The notes under the pieces were generated by a model, which saw only the letters and a program-made list of their open reading frames with translations, searched no databases and was not told the origin of the DNA. 44,297 nucleotides of DNA from JADHMP01 sp964617385. GTDB taxonomy: Bacteria > Bacteroidota > Bacteroidia > Flavobacteriales > Flavobacteriaceae. Made by a program: the position numbers and the translations under genes. The DNA lies in NCBI GenBank assembly GCA_964617385.1, contig CAZTYX010000004.1, positions 1-44,297 on the forward strand, given 5' to 3'. The stretch's first letter is position 1. Each line of letters opens with the position of its first letter. Positions 32,625-41,431 of the stretch are shown here, in pieces.

Positions 32625-33692
32625 TTAAAGCGTGTTTATATTGTTGAGGTCTTTGAACGCTTGCTCTAAGCGTTTTTTAAAGGTTTCTTCTCCCAATCGG
32701 AGCCACTTTCTTGGATCGTAATATTTTTTGTTTGGGTTTTCTGCTCCCTCGGGGTTTCCAATTTGGGTTTTGAGATAGTCTATGTTGTCGTTCATATAAT
32801 CTCTAATCCCTTCCGTAAAAGCAAATTGCAAGTCGGTATCAATATTCATTTTAATCACACCATAGCCAATCGATTCTTCAATTTCGGCTTGGGTAGATCC
32901 AGAACCACCGTGAAATACAAAATCGACAGAGTTGGCTGGCAAGTTGTATTTTTCGCTGATATACTCTTGTGAATTTTTAAGAATTTTTGGAGTTAATTTT
33001 ACATTACCCGGTTTGTAAACGCCGTGCACATTTCCAAAGGCAGCCGCTACGGTGAATTGATCGCTTACCGATTTTAATTCTTCAAAGGCATAGGCCACTT
33101 CTTCGGGTTGTGTATAAAGTTTTGAAACATCTACATCTGAATTATCTACCCCATCTTCTTCGCCTCCGGTGATGCCCAACTCAATTTCAAGGGTCATTTC
33201 CATTTTTTTCATGCGGCTGAGATAGTCTTTACAAATGGCAATATTTTCTTCCAGTGGTTCTTCAGAAAGATCAATCATGTGAGAACTAAAGAGCGATTTG
33301 CCATGTTGTTCATAAAAATGTTCGCTGGCGGTGAGCAAACCATCAATCCAAGGCAGGAGGTTTTTAGCACAATGGTCGGTGTGCAATATCACACTAGCAC
33401 CATATCGAGGGGCAATTTCGTGAATGTGCATGGCACCGGCAATGGCACCGGCAATGGCTGCTTGTTGGTTTTCATTAGAGAGCCCTTTTCCAGCATTAAA
33501 TTGTGCTCCGCCATTTGAAAATTGAATAATTACAGGGCTGTTTAGCGCCGCTGCGGTTTCTAAAACAGCATTAATGGTGTTGTTTCCGGTTACATTTACG
33601 GCCGGAAGGGCAAATTTCTTTTCTTTTGCTAAGGCAAAAACTTCTTGGACTTGTCTGCCCGTTAATACTCCGGCAGGGATGGTATTTTTCAT
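32625..33692 (-). CDS. fbaA: Class II fructose-bisphosphate aldolase
   Basis: This enzyme cleaves fructose 1,6-bisphosphate in glycolysis and makes it in gluconeogenesis. The 355-aa TIM-barrel protein is of the class IIA (E. coli FbaA) type. HTDHCAKN carries the catalytic Asp106 and zinc ligand His107; ELGITGGEEDGVD and the phosphate-binding VFHGGSGST segment follow. This zinc site is intact, unlike those in DnaG and AccD. Residues 70-95 include a short Ala-Gly-rich repeat (AIAGAIAGAMHI). The TAnnTTTG box at 33709-33716 precedes the ATG. Confidence 0.96.
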   Translation of the reverse strand: MKNTIPAGVLTGRQVQEVFALAKEKKFALPAVNVTGNNTINAVLETAAALNSPVIIQFSNGGAQFNAGKGLSNENQQAAIAGAIAGAMHIHEIAPRYGASVILHTDHCAKNLLPWIDGLLTASEHFYEQHGKSLFSSHMIDLSEEPLEENIAICKDYLSRMKKMEMTLEIELGITGGEEDGVDNSDVDVSKLYTQPEEVAYAFEELKSVSDQFTVAAAFGNVHGVYKPGNVKLTPKILKNSQEYISEKYNLPANSVDFVFHGGSGSTQAEIEESIGYGVIKMNIDTDLQFAFTEGIRDYMNDNIDYLKTQIGNPEGAENPNKKYYDPRKWLRLGEETFKKRLEQAFKDLNNINTL

Positions 33693-33708
33693 TCAAATTG
33701 GTTTGGGG

Positions 33709-33716
33709 CAAAAGTA
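33709..33716 (-). promoter_or_regulatory. fbaA promoter, -7 box
   Basis: The minus strand reads TACTTTTG, an exact TAnnTTTG match, 16 bases before the fbaA ATG. Confidence 0.55.
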
Positions 33717-33731
33717 TTAAACTTTTTGATT

Positions 33732-36269
33732 TTAAAAAGGATAATTGATTCCGATATTGAAAACGGCTTTGCGAAGACTCATGTCTGTTCCCCAACGCAT
33801 GTCTTTTGGTTGGGCTGGGTTGTAGGTTTTAAAACCAGTGTCAAATCGAATAACAAAAAAATCGAAGTCGTAGCGGAGTCCAACTCCTGTGCCCAGTGCA
33901 AGTTCAGACAAATCTTGCCAGCCTTCAAAACGCATGGCAGGGTCTTCTATGGCATCCCACAAATTCCAAATGTTACCCAAATCGGCAAATAAAGCGCCAT
34001 TGAGCGCAGCCACTAACGGAAAACGATATTCTAAATTAAAAGCTAACTTAAAATTAGCTTCATTAAATTCGTTTATATTACTACTGCTGCCCGGTCCCAA
34101 TTTATAGGCTTTCCAAGCTCGGTTGTCATTGGTTCCTCCCGAAAAGAAGGAGCGTGTAAAGGGAATGTTGTTGGCATTGCCATAGGGAATGGCCACACCA
34201 CCAAAAAAATGAAAAGCAATTATACGTTGTCGTCCCACCCGCCAATGCTTGATGAAGTCTAGTTCTGTTTTTATGTATTGCGAGGGTGACACGCCATTAA
34301 AACTAGTGCGTTGTTCGCTGTTATTTAAAAGTAAGTTATTTAAGAGTAAACCTACCCAATCGGTTTTCCATCGTAATTGATAGAAGGTTTCATCAAAAAT
34401 ATTTTCTTGGGTATTACTGCTAAAACTTAACGAAGATCCTAAAATAAGATTGTTGGCCGTGAGCCTGTTCCAGCGCTCTTGCACACCGTTCACGGTTTTA
34501 TAGGCGGGGGTCTCTTGAGCAATGGCAGTTTCTTCATTGAGAACGGCATCCATAAAGGCGTTTGTTCCTTCAGGAATATTTAGGTTGTTGTTGCTGTCAA
34601 GCCAATTTTGGGGCAACTCAAGTCCTGTGGCAATGGTGTTTAATCGATCATAGGAATTGCGATAAACATTAAAATAATTTGAAATATTTTGGTTGTTTAC
34701 AAATTCCAAATCAACCAATTTAAAAAGCCATTGATTTTTGTTGTTGGGTTTCCAGTCAAATTGATAAATACCGTTAAAAAACTGTTTGTCTAAACCGATG
34801 TTTTTTTGATAGCTTGTACCCAAAATCAAATTGGTTTGCGGATACATTTTTTTAGGAATCAGATCGCCTTTAACAAAGGGTAACATTATTCTGGGCACAC
34901 TCAACTTTGCATCAGTGCTAAGTTCAAAAAGATTAAAAAAGCGGTCTTGATCTTGCGCAATATCTCGAGAAGCGCCCAAGTTTGTTTTCAGTCCCAATTC
35001 CAACAAAGCTGCACCTTTAAAAACATTTCGGATGCCTAAGCCACCGCCCAATCCAATACCAAAATCTTGAATGTTGGAATGCGATAAATCCAAATCAAAG
35101 TCTAGAGAAAAGCGTTCTTTGGGCGTAAGAAACACTTGTGCCTCTAGAGCCGTAGAGTCATTTTTTATGGGTGTGTAGGTGATACTGGGGTATTTAAAAT
35201 TTTTGAGATTGGTAAAATAGCGGTAGGTAGCTGTTCGTTCTTCTTCACTATAAGGCTCATTTTGTTGAATTAAGATGCCCGAGGTTAAAGCACGTGGGTT
35301 GTATTTTAACTTGCCCTGAGAGAAAATACTAAAACCATTGTATTCTATGGAATCTGTAAATTGTTGAAAGGCATTTCCTTCCTGGTCATCATTCACATAA
35401 ATATTTATTTTTCCTACCCTATTGATTTGATAGGGAATAGCTTTTAAAGAATCATTAATGCGTACGGTGGGGTTTTTTACCTCTATGGTAACGGGAATTT
35501 TTAGATCCTTTCCTGTGCTGTCAATTGCTGCAATAAATTTCAGGCTGCTTTGTTGAAAATTGTATACCCCATTGTTTTTGAAGAGACTGATCAGTCGTTC
35601 TCTTTCTTTATCAAAGTTCAACACTTCAAAGGGTGCTCCTTCTTCAATCCTTTGATTGTCTTTGTGCTTTTCGTATAGGGTTTGAATGGCCTGGCTTTCG
35701 GCTTTTAATTTAATGGTGTCTATAAGGTATTTTTTCTGGGGTTGAATATGATAGGCCAATGCTATTTTATGATCATCGAGTGAAATTTTTTCGGTATTCA
35801 CAATTGCGTCAAAATAGCCTAAGTTTTTATAATATTGAATGATTCTCTTTTCAGAATTGTCAATGGCTAGTTCATTTTCTAGGGTAGGTGGTTCGCCCAC
35901 TTTTTTAAGCCATTCATGAAAATTAATCACACTTTTTTCTAAGGCAAAAAGTTGTTTATCAGACAGCCATTGGCTCCATCGTTTCTTTCGATTGGTTTTT
36001 TTTTCTAACCAATGTTGAAAAAGCTTCTCTGGATGTGGATGCCCTCTTTCATAAAGCATTAAACGTATTGGAATGCCCAAAATACGTTGGTTGGGTTGGG
36101 TCGTAAGCAGCAAATTAACCGGATCATTTTTTACACTAATCGAATCATATATGATTCTATTTTCAACCACAAGGCGTTGTTGACCTTCCCAATTGCGGTG
36201 CACCACACAACTTTCTAGAATGATGCCTAGAGTCAAAAGAATGGTTAATTTTGCGATGTGGTGATTCAA
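33732..36269 (-). CDS. tamL: TamL-type BamA-family outer membrane lipoprotein
   Basis: The 845-aa protein is an Omp85/BamA-superfamily member with an N-terminal lipoprotein signal (lipobox LESC, Cys21). In Bacteroidota this lipid-anchored TamA-like type is called TamL and is thought to help assemble outer membrane proteins. After the signal come POTRA-like repeats (about 25-400). The C-terminal half is a 16-strand-type barrel with the segments FSFDLDLSHSNIQDFGIGLGG in outline, RSFFSGGTNDNRAWKAYKLGPG, the surface-substrate motif of the family, and LEYRFPL. The final residues INYPF form the beta-signal-like end. The start is TTG at 36269, as no in-frame ATG precedes the signal and a stop lies 18 bases further up. 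A promoter box lies at 36289-36296. Confidence 0.88.
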   Translation of the reverse strand: MNHHIAKLTILLTLGIILESCVVHRNWEGQQRLVVENRIIYDSISVKNDPVNLLLTTQPNQRILGIPIRLMLYERGHPHPEKLFQHWLEKKTNRKKRWSQWLSDKQLFALEKSVINFHEWLKKVGEPPTLENELAIDNSEKRIIQYYKNLGYFDAIVNTEKISLDDHKIALAYHIQPQKKYLIDTIKLKAESQAIQTLYEKHKDNQRIEEGAPFEVLNFDKERERLISLFKNNGVYNFQQSSLKFIAAIDSTGKDLKIPVTIEVKNPTVRINDSLKAIPYQINRVGKINIYVNDDQEGNAFQQFTDSIEYNGFSIFSQGKLKYNPRALTSGILIQQNEPYSEEERTATYRYFTNLKNFKYPSITYTPIKNDSTALEAQVFLTPKERFSLDFDLDLSHSNIQDFGIGLGGGLGIRNVFKGAALLELGLKTNLGASRDIAQDQDRFFNLFELSTDAKLSVPRIMLPFVKGDLIPKKMYPQTNLILGTSYQKNIGLDKQFFNGIYQFDWKPNNKNQWLFKLVDLEFVNNQNISNYFNVYRNSYDRLNTIATGLELPQNWLDSNNNLNIPEGTNAFMDAVLNEETAIAQETPAYKTVNGVQERWNRLTANNLILGSSLSFSSNTQENIFDETFYQLRWKTDWVGLLLNNLLLNNSEQRTSFNGVSPSQYIKTELDFIKHWRVGRQRIIAFHFFGGVAIPYGNANNIPFTRSFFSGGTNDNRAWKAYKLGPGSSSNINEFNEANFKLAFNLEYRFPLVAALNGALFADLGNIWNLWDAIEDPAMRFEGWQDLSELALGTGVGLRYDFDFFVIRFDTGFKTYNPAQPKDMRWGTDMSLRKAVFNIGINYPF

Positions 36270-36288
36270 CGTGCGGATGATTATCGTT

Positions 36289-36296
36289 CAAAAATA
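36289..36296 (-). promoter_or_regulatory. tamL promoter, -7 box
   Basis: The minus strand reads TATTTTTG, an exact TAnnTTTG match, 19 bases before the TTG start of tamL. It lies within the 37-base divergent gap to the methyltransferase gene. Confidence 0.5.
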
Positions 36297-36306
36297 ATTC
36301 TTTTTT

Positions 36307-37041
36307 ATGCTCTCTAACAAGCTACGTAAACAAATACAACAACTCAAGCTGAAAAAATACAGAAAGCAGTGGGGTCTTTTTGTGGCAGAAGGCGAAAAGG
36401 TTGTTTCTGATTTAATTGTTTCTGGATTTAGTGCAGAGGTGTTGCTGGCCACCAAGCCCTACAAAGGGCTAAGTGCCATAGAAATAACAGAAGAGCAAAT
36501 GAAAACGGTCACCCATTTTTCTAGTGCCAGCCCTTTGTTGGGCGTGTTTCAAATGCCTGCCTCACCCATCAAACCACCCTCATCTTTTCACATGGTGTTA
36601 GATCAAATTAAAGATCCAGGCAATTTAGGCACGCTCATTCGGTTGTGCGACTGGTATGGCCTGTCTGATTTGGTTTGCAGTCCCGATAGTGTGGATGCGT
36701 TTAATCCCAAAGTGGTGCAAGCCAGTATGGGGTCTATTGCACGGGTCAAACTTCATTATCTTTCCCTCGATCAACATTTAGCAAATGTAAACGGCCCTCT
36801 TTATTTTGCCGATATGCAAGGGCAATCGGTTTATGAAGTCCAATGGCAACCCACCGCTGGGGCCTTGGTACTAGGTAGTGAATCCCATGGCATTTCGTCT
36901 GAACTCTATCGTTTTACACATCAAGCCATCACCATTCCAAAAGGCAATCTTGCTGCAGGGGGAGTAGAAAGTCTTAATGTGGCTGTGGCAGGTGCCATTT
37001 TACTCCATGATATTTTTCGCCCTAACATTATTCAAAAGTAA
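36307..37041 (+). CDS. SpoU/TrmH-family RNA 2'-O-methyltransferase
   Basis: The 244-aa protein is a SPOUT-class RNA methyltransferase that methylates a ribose 2'-OH in tRNA or rRNA. The N-terminal substrate-binding part begins MLSNKLRKQIQQLKLKKYRKQ and contains FVAEGEKVVSDL. The catalytic part holds LDQIKDPGNLGTLIRLCDW, then VLGSESHGIS and IPKGNLAAGGVESLNVAVAGAILL, the three SpoU motifs that form the knotted SAM site. Exact target unknown; rlmB elsewhere in this window is a paralogue. The gene is divergent from tamL and converges on porT with a 14-base overlap. Confidence 0.9.
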   Translation: MLSNKLRKQIQQLKLKKYRKQWGLFVAEGEKVVSDLIVSGFSAEVLLATKPYKGLSAIEITEEQMKTVTHFSSASPLLGVFQMPASPIKPPSSFHMVLDQIKDPGNLGTLIRLCDWYGLSDLVCSPDSVDAFNPKVVQASMGSIARVKLHYLSLDQHLANVNGPLYFADMQGQSVYEVQWQPTAGALVLGSESHGISSELYRFTHQAITIPKGNLAAGGVESLNVAVAGAILLHDIFRPNIIQK

Positions 37042-37765
37042 AATTAATAGCAAAGCCTCGGCTCAGCATTTTGGTAATTTTTCCTGTCCAAGGGCTGTTG
37101 GGATCATTGTCAGGAAGCATTTCATTTTGAATGGAAAAAATACCACGTATAGAAGGTGAAAATTTAAAATAAACTAAATAAAAGTCAAATCCTAAGCCCA
37201 ACTCATAATTTAAGTTTTGAGTGGTGGTTCGAAACACGTTGCTGCGGTTGTCATCACGATTTTTGGCGTTGCTGGACAAGTTGAAATCGGTAGAAATGCC
37301 GGTGAGTAAAAAAGGTCTGTAATTGTTGATGCGTCGAACGTTGATTTTAAGCATTAAGGGTATATGAATAAAGGTGGATTTCACTTCTCGCTTCAGGTCA
37401 CCTTCTTTTTCAAATTCAGCAAATTCGGGATAAATCAAATTTCGCTGGGAATAGTAGAGCCCTGGCTCTAATCGAAGATTAAAAAATTCATTTATTCTTA
37501 AATCGCCAATTAACCCCACATTAAATCCCGCTTTGGGTTCAACGGCAATGTCTTTATAATTGAGACTGGTATAATATTCAGGGATGTATTCAAATTTAAA
37601 ATCGTATTGATTGGTTCCTAAAAAATAACCATAATGAACCAACCTTTTGTCAAAGTTGGGCAAGTTTGTAACTCGCTCTCGCAATGTTGGATATTGTCCA
37701 AAGGCAAGGCTTATTCCCCAAAAAAGGAAGGAAAGAAGGGTGTATTGTTTACGATTTAAATGCAC
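37028..37765 (-). CDS. porT: Type IX secretion protein PorT (SprT)
   Basis: PorT/SprT is an outer-membrane-associated beta-barrel protein required for type IX secretion and, in gliding species, for adhesin export. The ~245-aa protein has a signal peptide (hydrophobic LLSFLFWGISLAFGQ) and then a barrel-like region with many alternating strands; recognisable segments are YGYFLGTNQYDFKFEY, GFNVGLIGDLRINEFFNLRLEPGL in outline, and the C-terminal GFAINFTFE. The start is uncertain: GTG 37765 gives a compact signal peptide, while TTG 37780 would extend it and overlap menG by 32 bases. The order menG-porT is, as I recall, conserved in Flavobacteriia and supports the call. Confidence 0.85.
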   Translation of the reverse strand: MHLNRKQYTLLSFLFWGISLAFGQYPTLRERVTNLPNFDKRLVHYGYFLGTNQYDFKFEYIPEYYTSLNYKDIAVEPKAGFNVGLIGDLRINEFFNLRLEPGLYYSQRNLIYPEFAEFEKEGDLKREVKSTFIHIPLMLKINVRRINNYRPFLLTGISTDFNLSSNAKNRDDNRSNVFRTTTQNLNYELGLGFDFYLVYFKFSPSIRGIFSIQNEMLPDNDPNSPWTGKITKMLSRGFAINFTFE

Positions 37766-38480
37766 TATAAATGGAAGCAACCCCTAGGGTTTGTGGATTG
37801 TCTTCTACTTCTATAAACCCATTTTTTTGCAAAATATTGTTGAAGGCTTGTCCACAAGGAAAAGCAGCAGCAGAATCTGACAAATAACGGTAGGCCGTTG
37901 GATCTTTAGCAAAGCGTTTGCCAATAAAGGGTAAAAAGTTTTGTGTATACCAACGATAGCCCCATTGAAGCAACTTGTTTTTTGGTACGGCTGTTTCTAG
38001 AACAACCACCTTTCCTTTGGGTTTTAACACGCGGTGAATCTCTTTTAACCCTTGGTCTAAATTTTCAAAATTGCGCACGCCAAAAGCCACCGTAACCACG
38101 TCAAAGCTATTGCTTTCGAAAGGCAAGTTTTCGGAATCGCCAAGTTGTAATTTTATTTTTTGACTAAGTTTTTTTTTATCAATCTTTTCTTTGCCCACGG
38201 CCAACATTTGGGGAGCAATATCGAGACCAATAATTTTTTGTGCAGAGGTTTTGTGTAGGGCGATGGCCAAATCGGCCGTACCGGTGGCTATGTCTAAAAT
38301 GGTTTGAGGATTTTGTTGTGCTACCTGCTGCACCACCCGCTTGCGCCACAATTGGTCTATACGGAGTGTCATGATTCTATTAAGCCCATCATAGTGTTGG
38401 GCAATATGATCAAACATTTGTGTGACTTGTTCCTTTTTTGAACTGTCTTGATTTTCAAAAGGCTTTATGTTTTTGTGCAT
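37749..38480 (-). CDS. menG: Demethylmenaquinone methyltransferase (UbiE/MenG)
   Basis: This SAM-dependent enzyme methylates demethylmenaquinone in the last step of menaquinone synthesis, the quinone expected in Bacteroidota. The 243-aa protein has YDGLNRIMTLRIDQLWR near the N-terminus, the SAM loop ILDIATGTADLAI (about 60-72), GLDIAPQML, and VAFGVRNFENLDQGLKEIHRVLKPKG in outline, all UbiE/MenG signatures. The ATG at 38480 is followed by a family-like N-terminus. A TAnnTTTG box ends only eight bases before it, implying a very short leader. It overlaps the start region of porT and is divergent from trkA. Confidence 0.94.
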   Translation of the reverse strand: MHKNIKPFENQDSSKKEQVTQMFDHIAQHYDGLNRIMTLRIDQLWRKRVVQQVAQQNPQTILDIATGTADLAIALHKTSAQKIIGLDIAPQMLAVGKEKIDKKKLSQKIKLQLGDSENLPFESNSFDVVTVAFGVRNFENLDQGLKEIHRVLKPKGKVVVLETAVPKNKLLQWGYRWYTQNFLPFIGKRFAKDPTAYRYLSDSAAAFPCGQAFNNILQKNGFIEVEDNPQTLGVASIYSAFKS

Positions 38481-38488
38481 GGTGGCGG

Positions 38489-38496
38489 CAAAGATA
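38489..38496 (-). promoter_or_regulatory. menG-porT promoter, -7 box
   Basis: The minus strand reads TATCTTTG, an exact TAnnTTTG match, only eight bases before the menG ATG. Transcription would begin about two to five bases before the start codon. Confidence 0.5.
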
Positions 38497-38550
38497 CGGA
38501 TTTCTAACCGCTAAAAAACAGGTTTCAAACAGCTATGGTGGTTTAATTTG

Positions 38551-38558
38551 TATATTTG
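38551..38558 (+). promoter_or_regulatory. trkA-trkH promoter, -7 box
   Basis: TATATTTG matches TAnnTTTG exactly, 20 bases before the trkA ATG at 38579. It excludes the longer upstream reading frame (from 38438), which would start before the promoter and inside menG. Confidence 0.6.
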
Positions 38559-38578
38559 TAGCGTTATTTTCACTCACT

Positions 38579-39928
38579 ATGAAAATTGTTATTGCCGGAG
38601 GGGGAGAAGTGGGCTTTCATTTAGCCAAGCTGCTTTCTTTTGAGGCGTTAGACATCACGCTCATCGACACAGATAAAGAGCGTTTAAACTATGCAGAGTC
38701 TCATTTAGATATAAAAACCCTTCGTGGGAATGCTTTGTCCATTGCTATGCTTAAGGAGGCTCAGGTGCATCAGGCCGACTTGTTTATTGCTGTTACTTCC
38801 ATGGAGGCTACCAACATAACCTTGGCTGGTTTGGCGAAACAAATGGGCGCCGTGCGCACCATTGCTCGGATTTCCAATATCGAATTTAGTCAGCCCGATC
38901 AGGGGATTGATTTCAAGGCTCTAGGGGTTGATGAATTAATTTCACCTGAAGAACTGGCCGCCACAGAAATACAACAACTTCTTGATCAATCTGCCTTTAC
39001 CAACAGCTATGAATTTGAATCTGGGGCACTTACACTTATTGGCACAACCCTTGAAGCCTCTGTGCCATTTGTTGGTAAAACCGTTAAAGAGGCAGCAGCG
39101 ATTTTTTCGGATGTGCATTTTATGCCCATCGCCATTCAGCGAAAGGGAACACAATTTACAATCATCCCTCGTGGAGACAGCTGTTTTGAAGCCGGTGATA
39201 CAGCTTTTTTTATTACCCTAAAAGAGGGTGTGGAAGAGTTGTATAAACTTACAGGAAAGAGCAAAACCACCATCCACAAAGTCATGATTTTGGGGGGCGG
39301 AAAAATTGGCCTCAATGCCGCCAAAGAATTGGCCGAAAAGAAAGTGAAAGTGACCATCATCGAAAAAGAAAAAAACAAAGCCTTCAGCATTGCCGAAGAA
39401 TTGCCTAACGCCATGGTGATTCACGGTGATGGTTGCAATGTGGAATTATTGGAAGAAGAAGATCTTGGGCAAATGGACGCCTTCATTTCTGTTACAGGAA
39501 ACTCGGAAACGAACATTATGGCGTGTTTAATGGCAAAAACCAAACAGGTCAAAAAAACCATCGCCTTGGTGGAGAATATGGATTATTTTGAACTTTCACA
39601 GTCCATTGGAATAGATACGCTTATCAACAAAAAGCTCTTAACGGCCAACACCATTTTTCGCTACATTCGACGTGGCGATGTGGTAGATATGACCACATTA
39701 AACAACCTTAATGCCGAGATTTTAGAATTTGAAGTCCATGAAAATTCTAAAGTTGCACACTATAAAATTCGTGATTTAGATTTTCCTAGAACAGCCATTA
39801 TTGGCGGAGTGATTAAGCAAGGTGAGGGAATTATTGCTTTGGGCGATTATCAGATTGTGCCAGGCGATCGCATAGTGGTGTGCTGCTTGCCAAAAGCCAT
39901 TAAGCGTATTGAACGTTTGTTTTTATAA
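38579..39928 (+). CDS. trkA: Potassium uptake regulatory subunit TrkA
   Basis: TrkA is the cytoplasmic NAD(H)-binding gating ring for the TrkH potassium channel. The 449-aa protein has two tandem RCK modules: the first begins MKIVIAGGGEVGFHLAKLL (1-19) and the second VMILGGGKIGLNAAKEL (about 235-251), each a Rossmann dinucleotide loop followed by a TrkA_C domain. The tandem form and length are typical. Although the frame is open from 38438, ATG 38579 immediately precedes the Rossmann loop and lies after the promoter box. trkH follows six bases after the stop, forming an operon. Confidence 0.95.
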   Translation: MKIVIAGGGEVGFHLAKLLSFEALDITLIDTDKERLNYAESHLDIKTLRGNALSIAMLKEAQVHQADLFIAVTSMEATNITLAGLAKQMGAVRTIARISNIEFSQPDQGIDFKALGVDELISPEELAATEIQQLLDQSAFTNSYEFESGALTLIGTTLEASVPFVGKTVKEAAAIFSDVHFMPIAIQRKGTQFTIIPRGDSCFEAGDTAFFITLKEGVEELYKLTGKSKTTIHKVMILGGGKIGLNAAKELAEKKVKVTIIEKEKNKAFSIAEELPNAMVIHGDGCNVELLEEEDLGQMDAFISVTGNSETNIMACLMAKTKQVKKTIALVENMDYFELSQSIGIDTLINKKLLTANTIFRYIRRGDVVDMTTLNNLNAEILEFEVHENSKVAHYKIRDLDFPRTAIIGGVIKQGEGIIALGDYQIVPGDRIVVCCLPKAIKRIERLFL

Positions 39929-39934
39929 TCGTTT

Positions 39935-41431
39935 ATGCAAAATATTAACCTTCGCATCGTACTTTTTTTGATGGGCATATTGTTGCTGTTTAACGGCGCT
40001 TTTATGTTGATGGCTGCTGGTGTAAGCTATTTTTATCAGGAAGATGTTGTGGTGGAGATCACTTTTGCCGCTTTTTCAGTTTTGTCTTTGGGTGCCCTTG
40101 CTGTTTTGGTTTTTCGAAAACACGAAACCAAAATTCAAAAACGCGAAGGCTATTTAATCGTCACTTTAGGATGGTTTCTAATGGCGCTTTCCGGGCTTTT
40201 GCCTTATTGGATTTCGGGAGCTATCCCTAGTTTTTCTGCCAGTTTTTTTGAAACCATGTCGGGTTATACTACCACAGGTGCGACCATATTAAATGACATT
40301 GAAGCCCTTCCCAAGGGCTTGCTCTTTTGGCGCAGCATGACCCATTGGATTGGTGGCATGGGAATTATTGTATTGGCCATTGCTATTCTACCCTTTCTAG
40401 GGATTGGTGGTTTCCAATTGTTTACAGCAGAAGTGCCGGGCTTGAGTAGCGATAAATTGCATCCTAAAATTGCTGACACAGCCAAGCGCCTGTGGTTAAT
40501 TTATTTGGGCTTAACCCTCTTAGAAACGCTTTTGCTCACCGCTGCGGGAATGTCTTTTTTTGACGCCATAAACCACGCCATGAGTACACTTTCCACCGGA
40601 GGATTCTCAACCAAAAATGCAAGCATAGCCTTTTGGAACAACAACCCAACAATTCAATACATCATCATTTTCTTTATGTTTTTGGCCGGGACCAACTTCG
40701 TATTAAGTTATTTTGCTATTAAAGGGAAAATCAGCAAAGTCTTGCAAGATGATGAATTTAGATGGTATTCTTTTTTTGTCATAACTTTTGGCCTTCTGGT
40801 GGCTGCTTTAATTTATTTTAATGCCGATTTATCCAAAAGCAGTATAGCGCACCCGCAGCTATTAGGTCCTTTAGAGAGTGTGCTTCGACACGGTCTTTTT
40901 CAGGTGGTAGCCATCATCACCACCACTGGATTTGTAACGGCTGATTACACCCTTTGGATGCCCTTTCTCACCATTGTTTTCTTTGGATTGATGTTTTTGG
41001 GTGGATCGTCAGGGTCTACTTCTGGGGGGGTTAAAGTGGTGCGACACTTGCTCATGATTCGCGGTGGATTGTTAGAATTTAAGCGCGCCATTCATCCCAA
41101 TGCCATCATTCAAGCGCGTTATAACAACAAAATTGTAGACGATTCTATTTCCTATAATATCCTTGGTTTTTTTATTCTTTATTTATTGAGTTTTATTATC
41201 GGTGCTCTTGGTTTTGGTTTTATGGGTATCGACTTTGAATCTGCTGTTGGTGTGGCTGCTTCAACCTTAGGCAATGTGGGTCCGGCACTCGGGCATTTTG
41301 GTCCCACACAAAATTATGAACTGCTTACAGAGGCTGGACAGTGGTGGGCCAGTTTTTTGATGCTTTTGGGGCGTTTAGAATTGTTTACTGTCTTAATCCT
41401 CTTTACGCCATTCTTTTGGAAAAAGACTTAA
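39935..41431 (+). CDS. trkH: Potassium channel/transporter TrkH
   Basis: TrkH is the membrane pore for potassium uptake, gated by TrkA. The 498-aa protein has multiple membrane segments built from four M1-P-M2 repeats. The filter region of each is visible: SGYTTTGATIL (about 107-117), MSTLSTGGFSTKN, TTTGFVTADY and GVAASTLGNVGPALG, with the key glycine kept in all four. LGGSSGSTSGGVK holds the intramembrane gate loop. The gene is six bases behind trkA, and its TAA overlaps the stop of the convergent rarA by four bases (TTAA). Confidence 0.95.
   Translation: MQNINLRIVLFLMGILLLFNGAFMLMAAGVSYFYQEDVVVEITFAAFSVLSLGALAVLVFRKHETKIQKREGYLIVTLGWFLMALSGLLPYWISGAIPSFSASFFETMSGYTTTGATILNDIEALPKGLLFWRSMTHWIGGMGIIVLAIAILPFLGIGGFQLFTAEVPGLSSDKLHPKIADTAKRLWLIYLGLTLLETLLLTAAGMSFFDAINHAMSTLSTGGFSTKNASIAFWNNNPTIQYIIIFFMFLAGTNFVLSYFAIKGKISKVLQDDEFRWYSFFVITFGLLVAALIYFNADLSKSSIAHPQLLGPLESVLRHGLFQVVAIITTTGFVTADYTLWMPFLTIVFFGLMFLGGSSGSTSGGVKVVRHLLMIRGGLLEFKRAIHPNAIIQARYNNKIVDDSISYNILGFFILYLLSFIIGALGFGFMGIDFESAVGVAASTLGNVGPALGHFGPTQNYELLTEAGQWWASFLMLLGRLELFTVLILFTPFFWKKT

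Noticed and set aside
33421..33470. Short tandem repeat ggcaccggcaat
   Set aside because: It encodes the Ala-Gly-rich helix of fbaA (AIAGAIAGAM) and is explained by the protein.
38438..38578. N-terminal extension of trkA by 47 residues
   Set aside because: It begins inside menG on the other strand, precedes the trkA promoter box, and the Rossmann loop starts immediately at ATG 38579.
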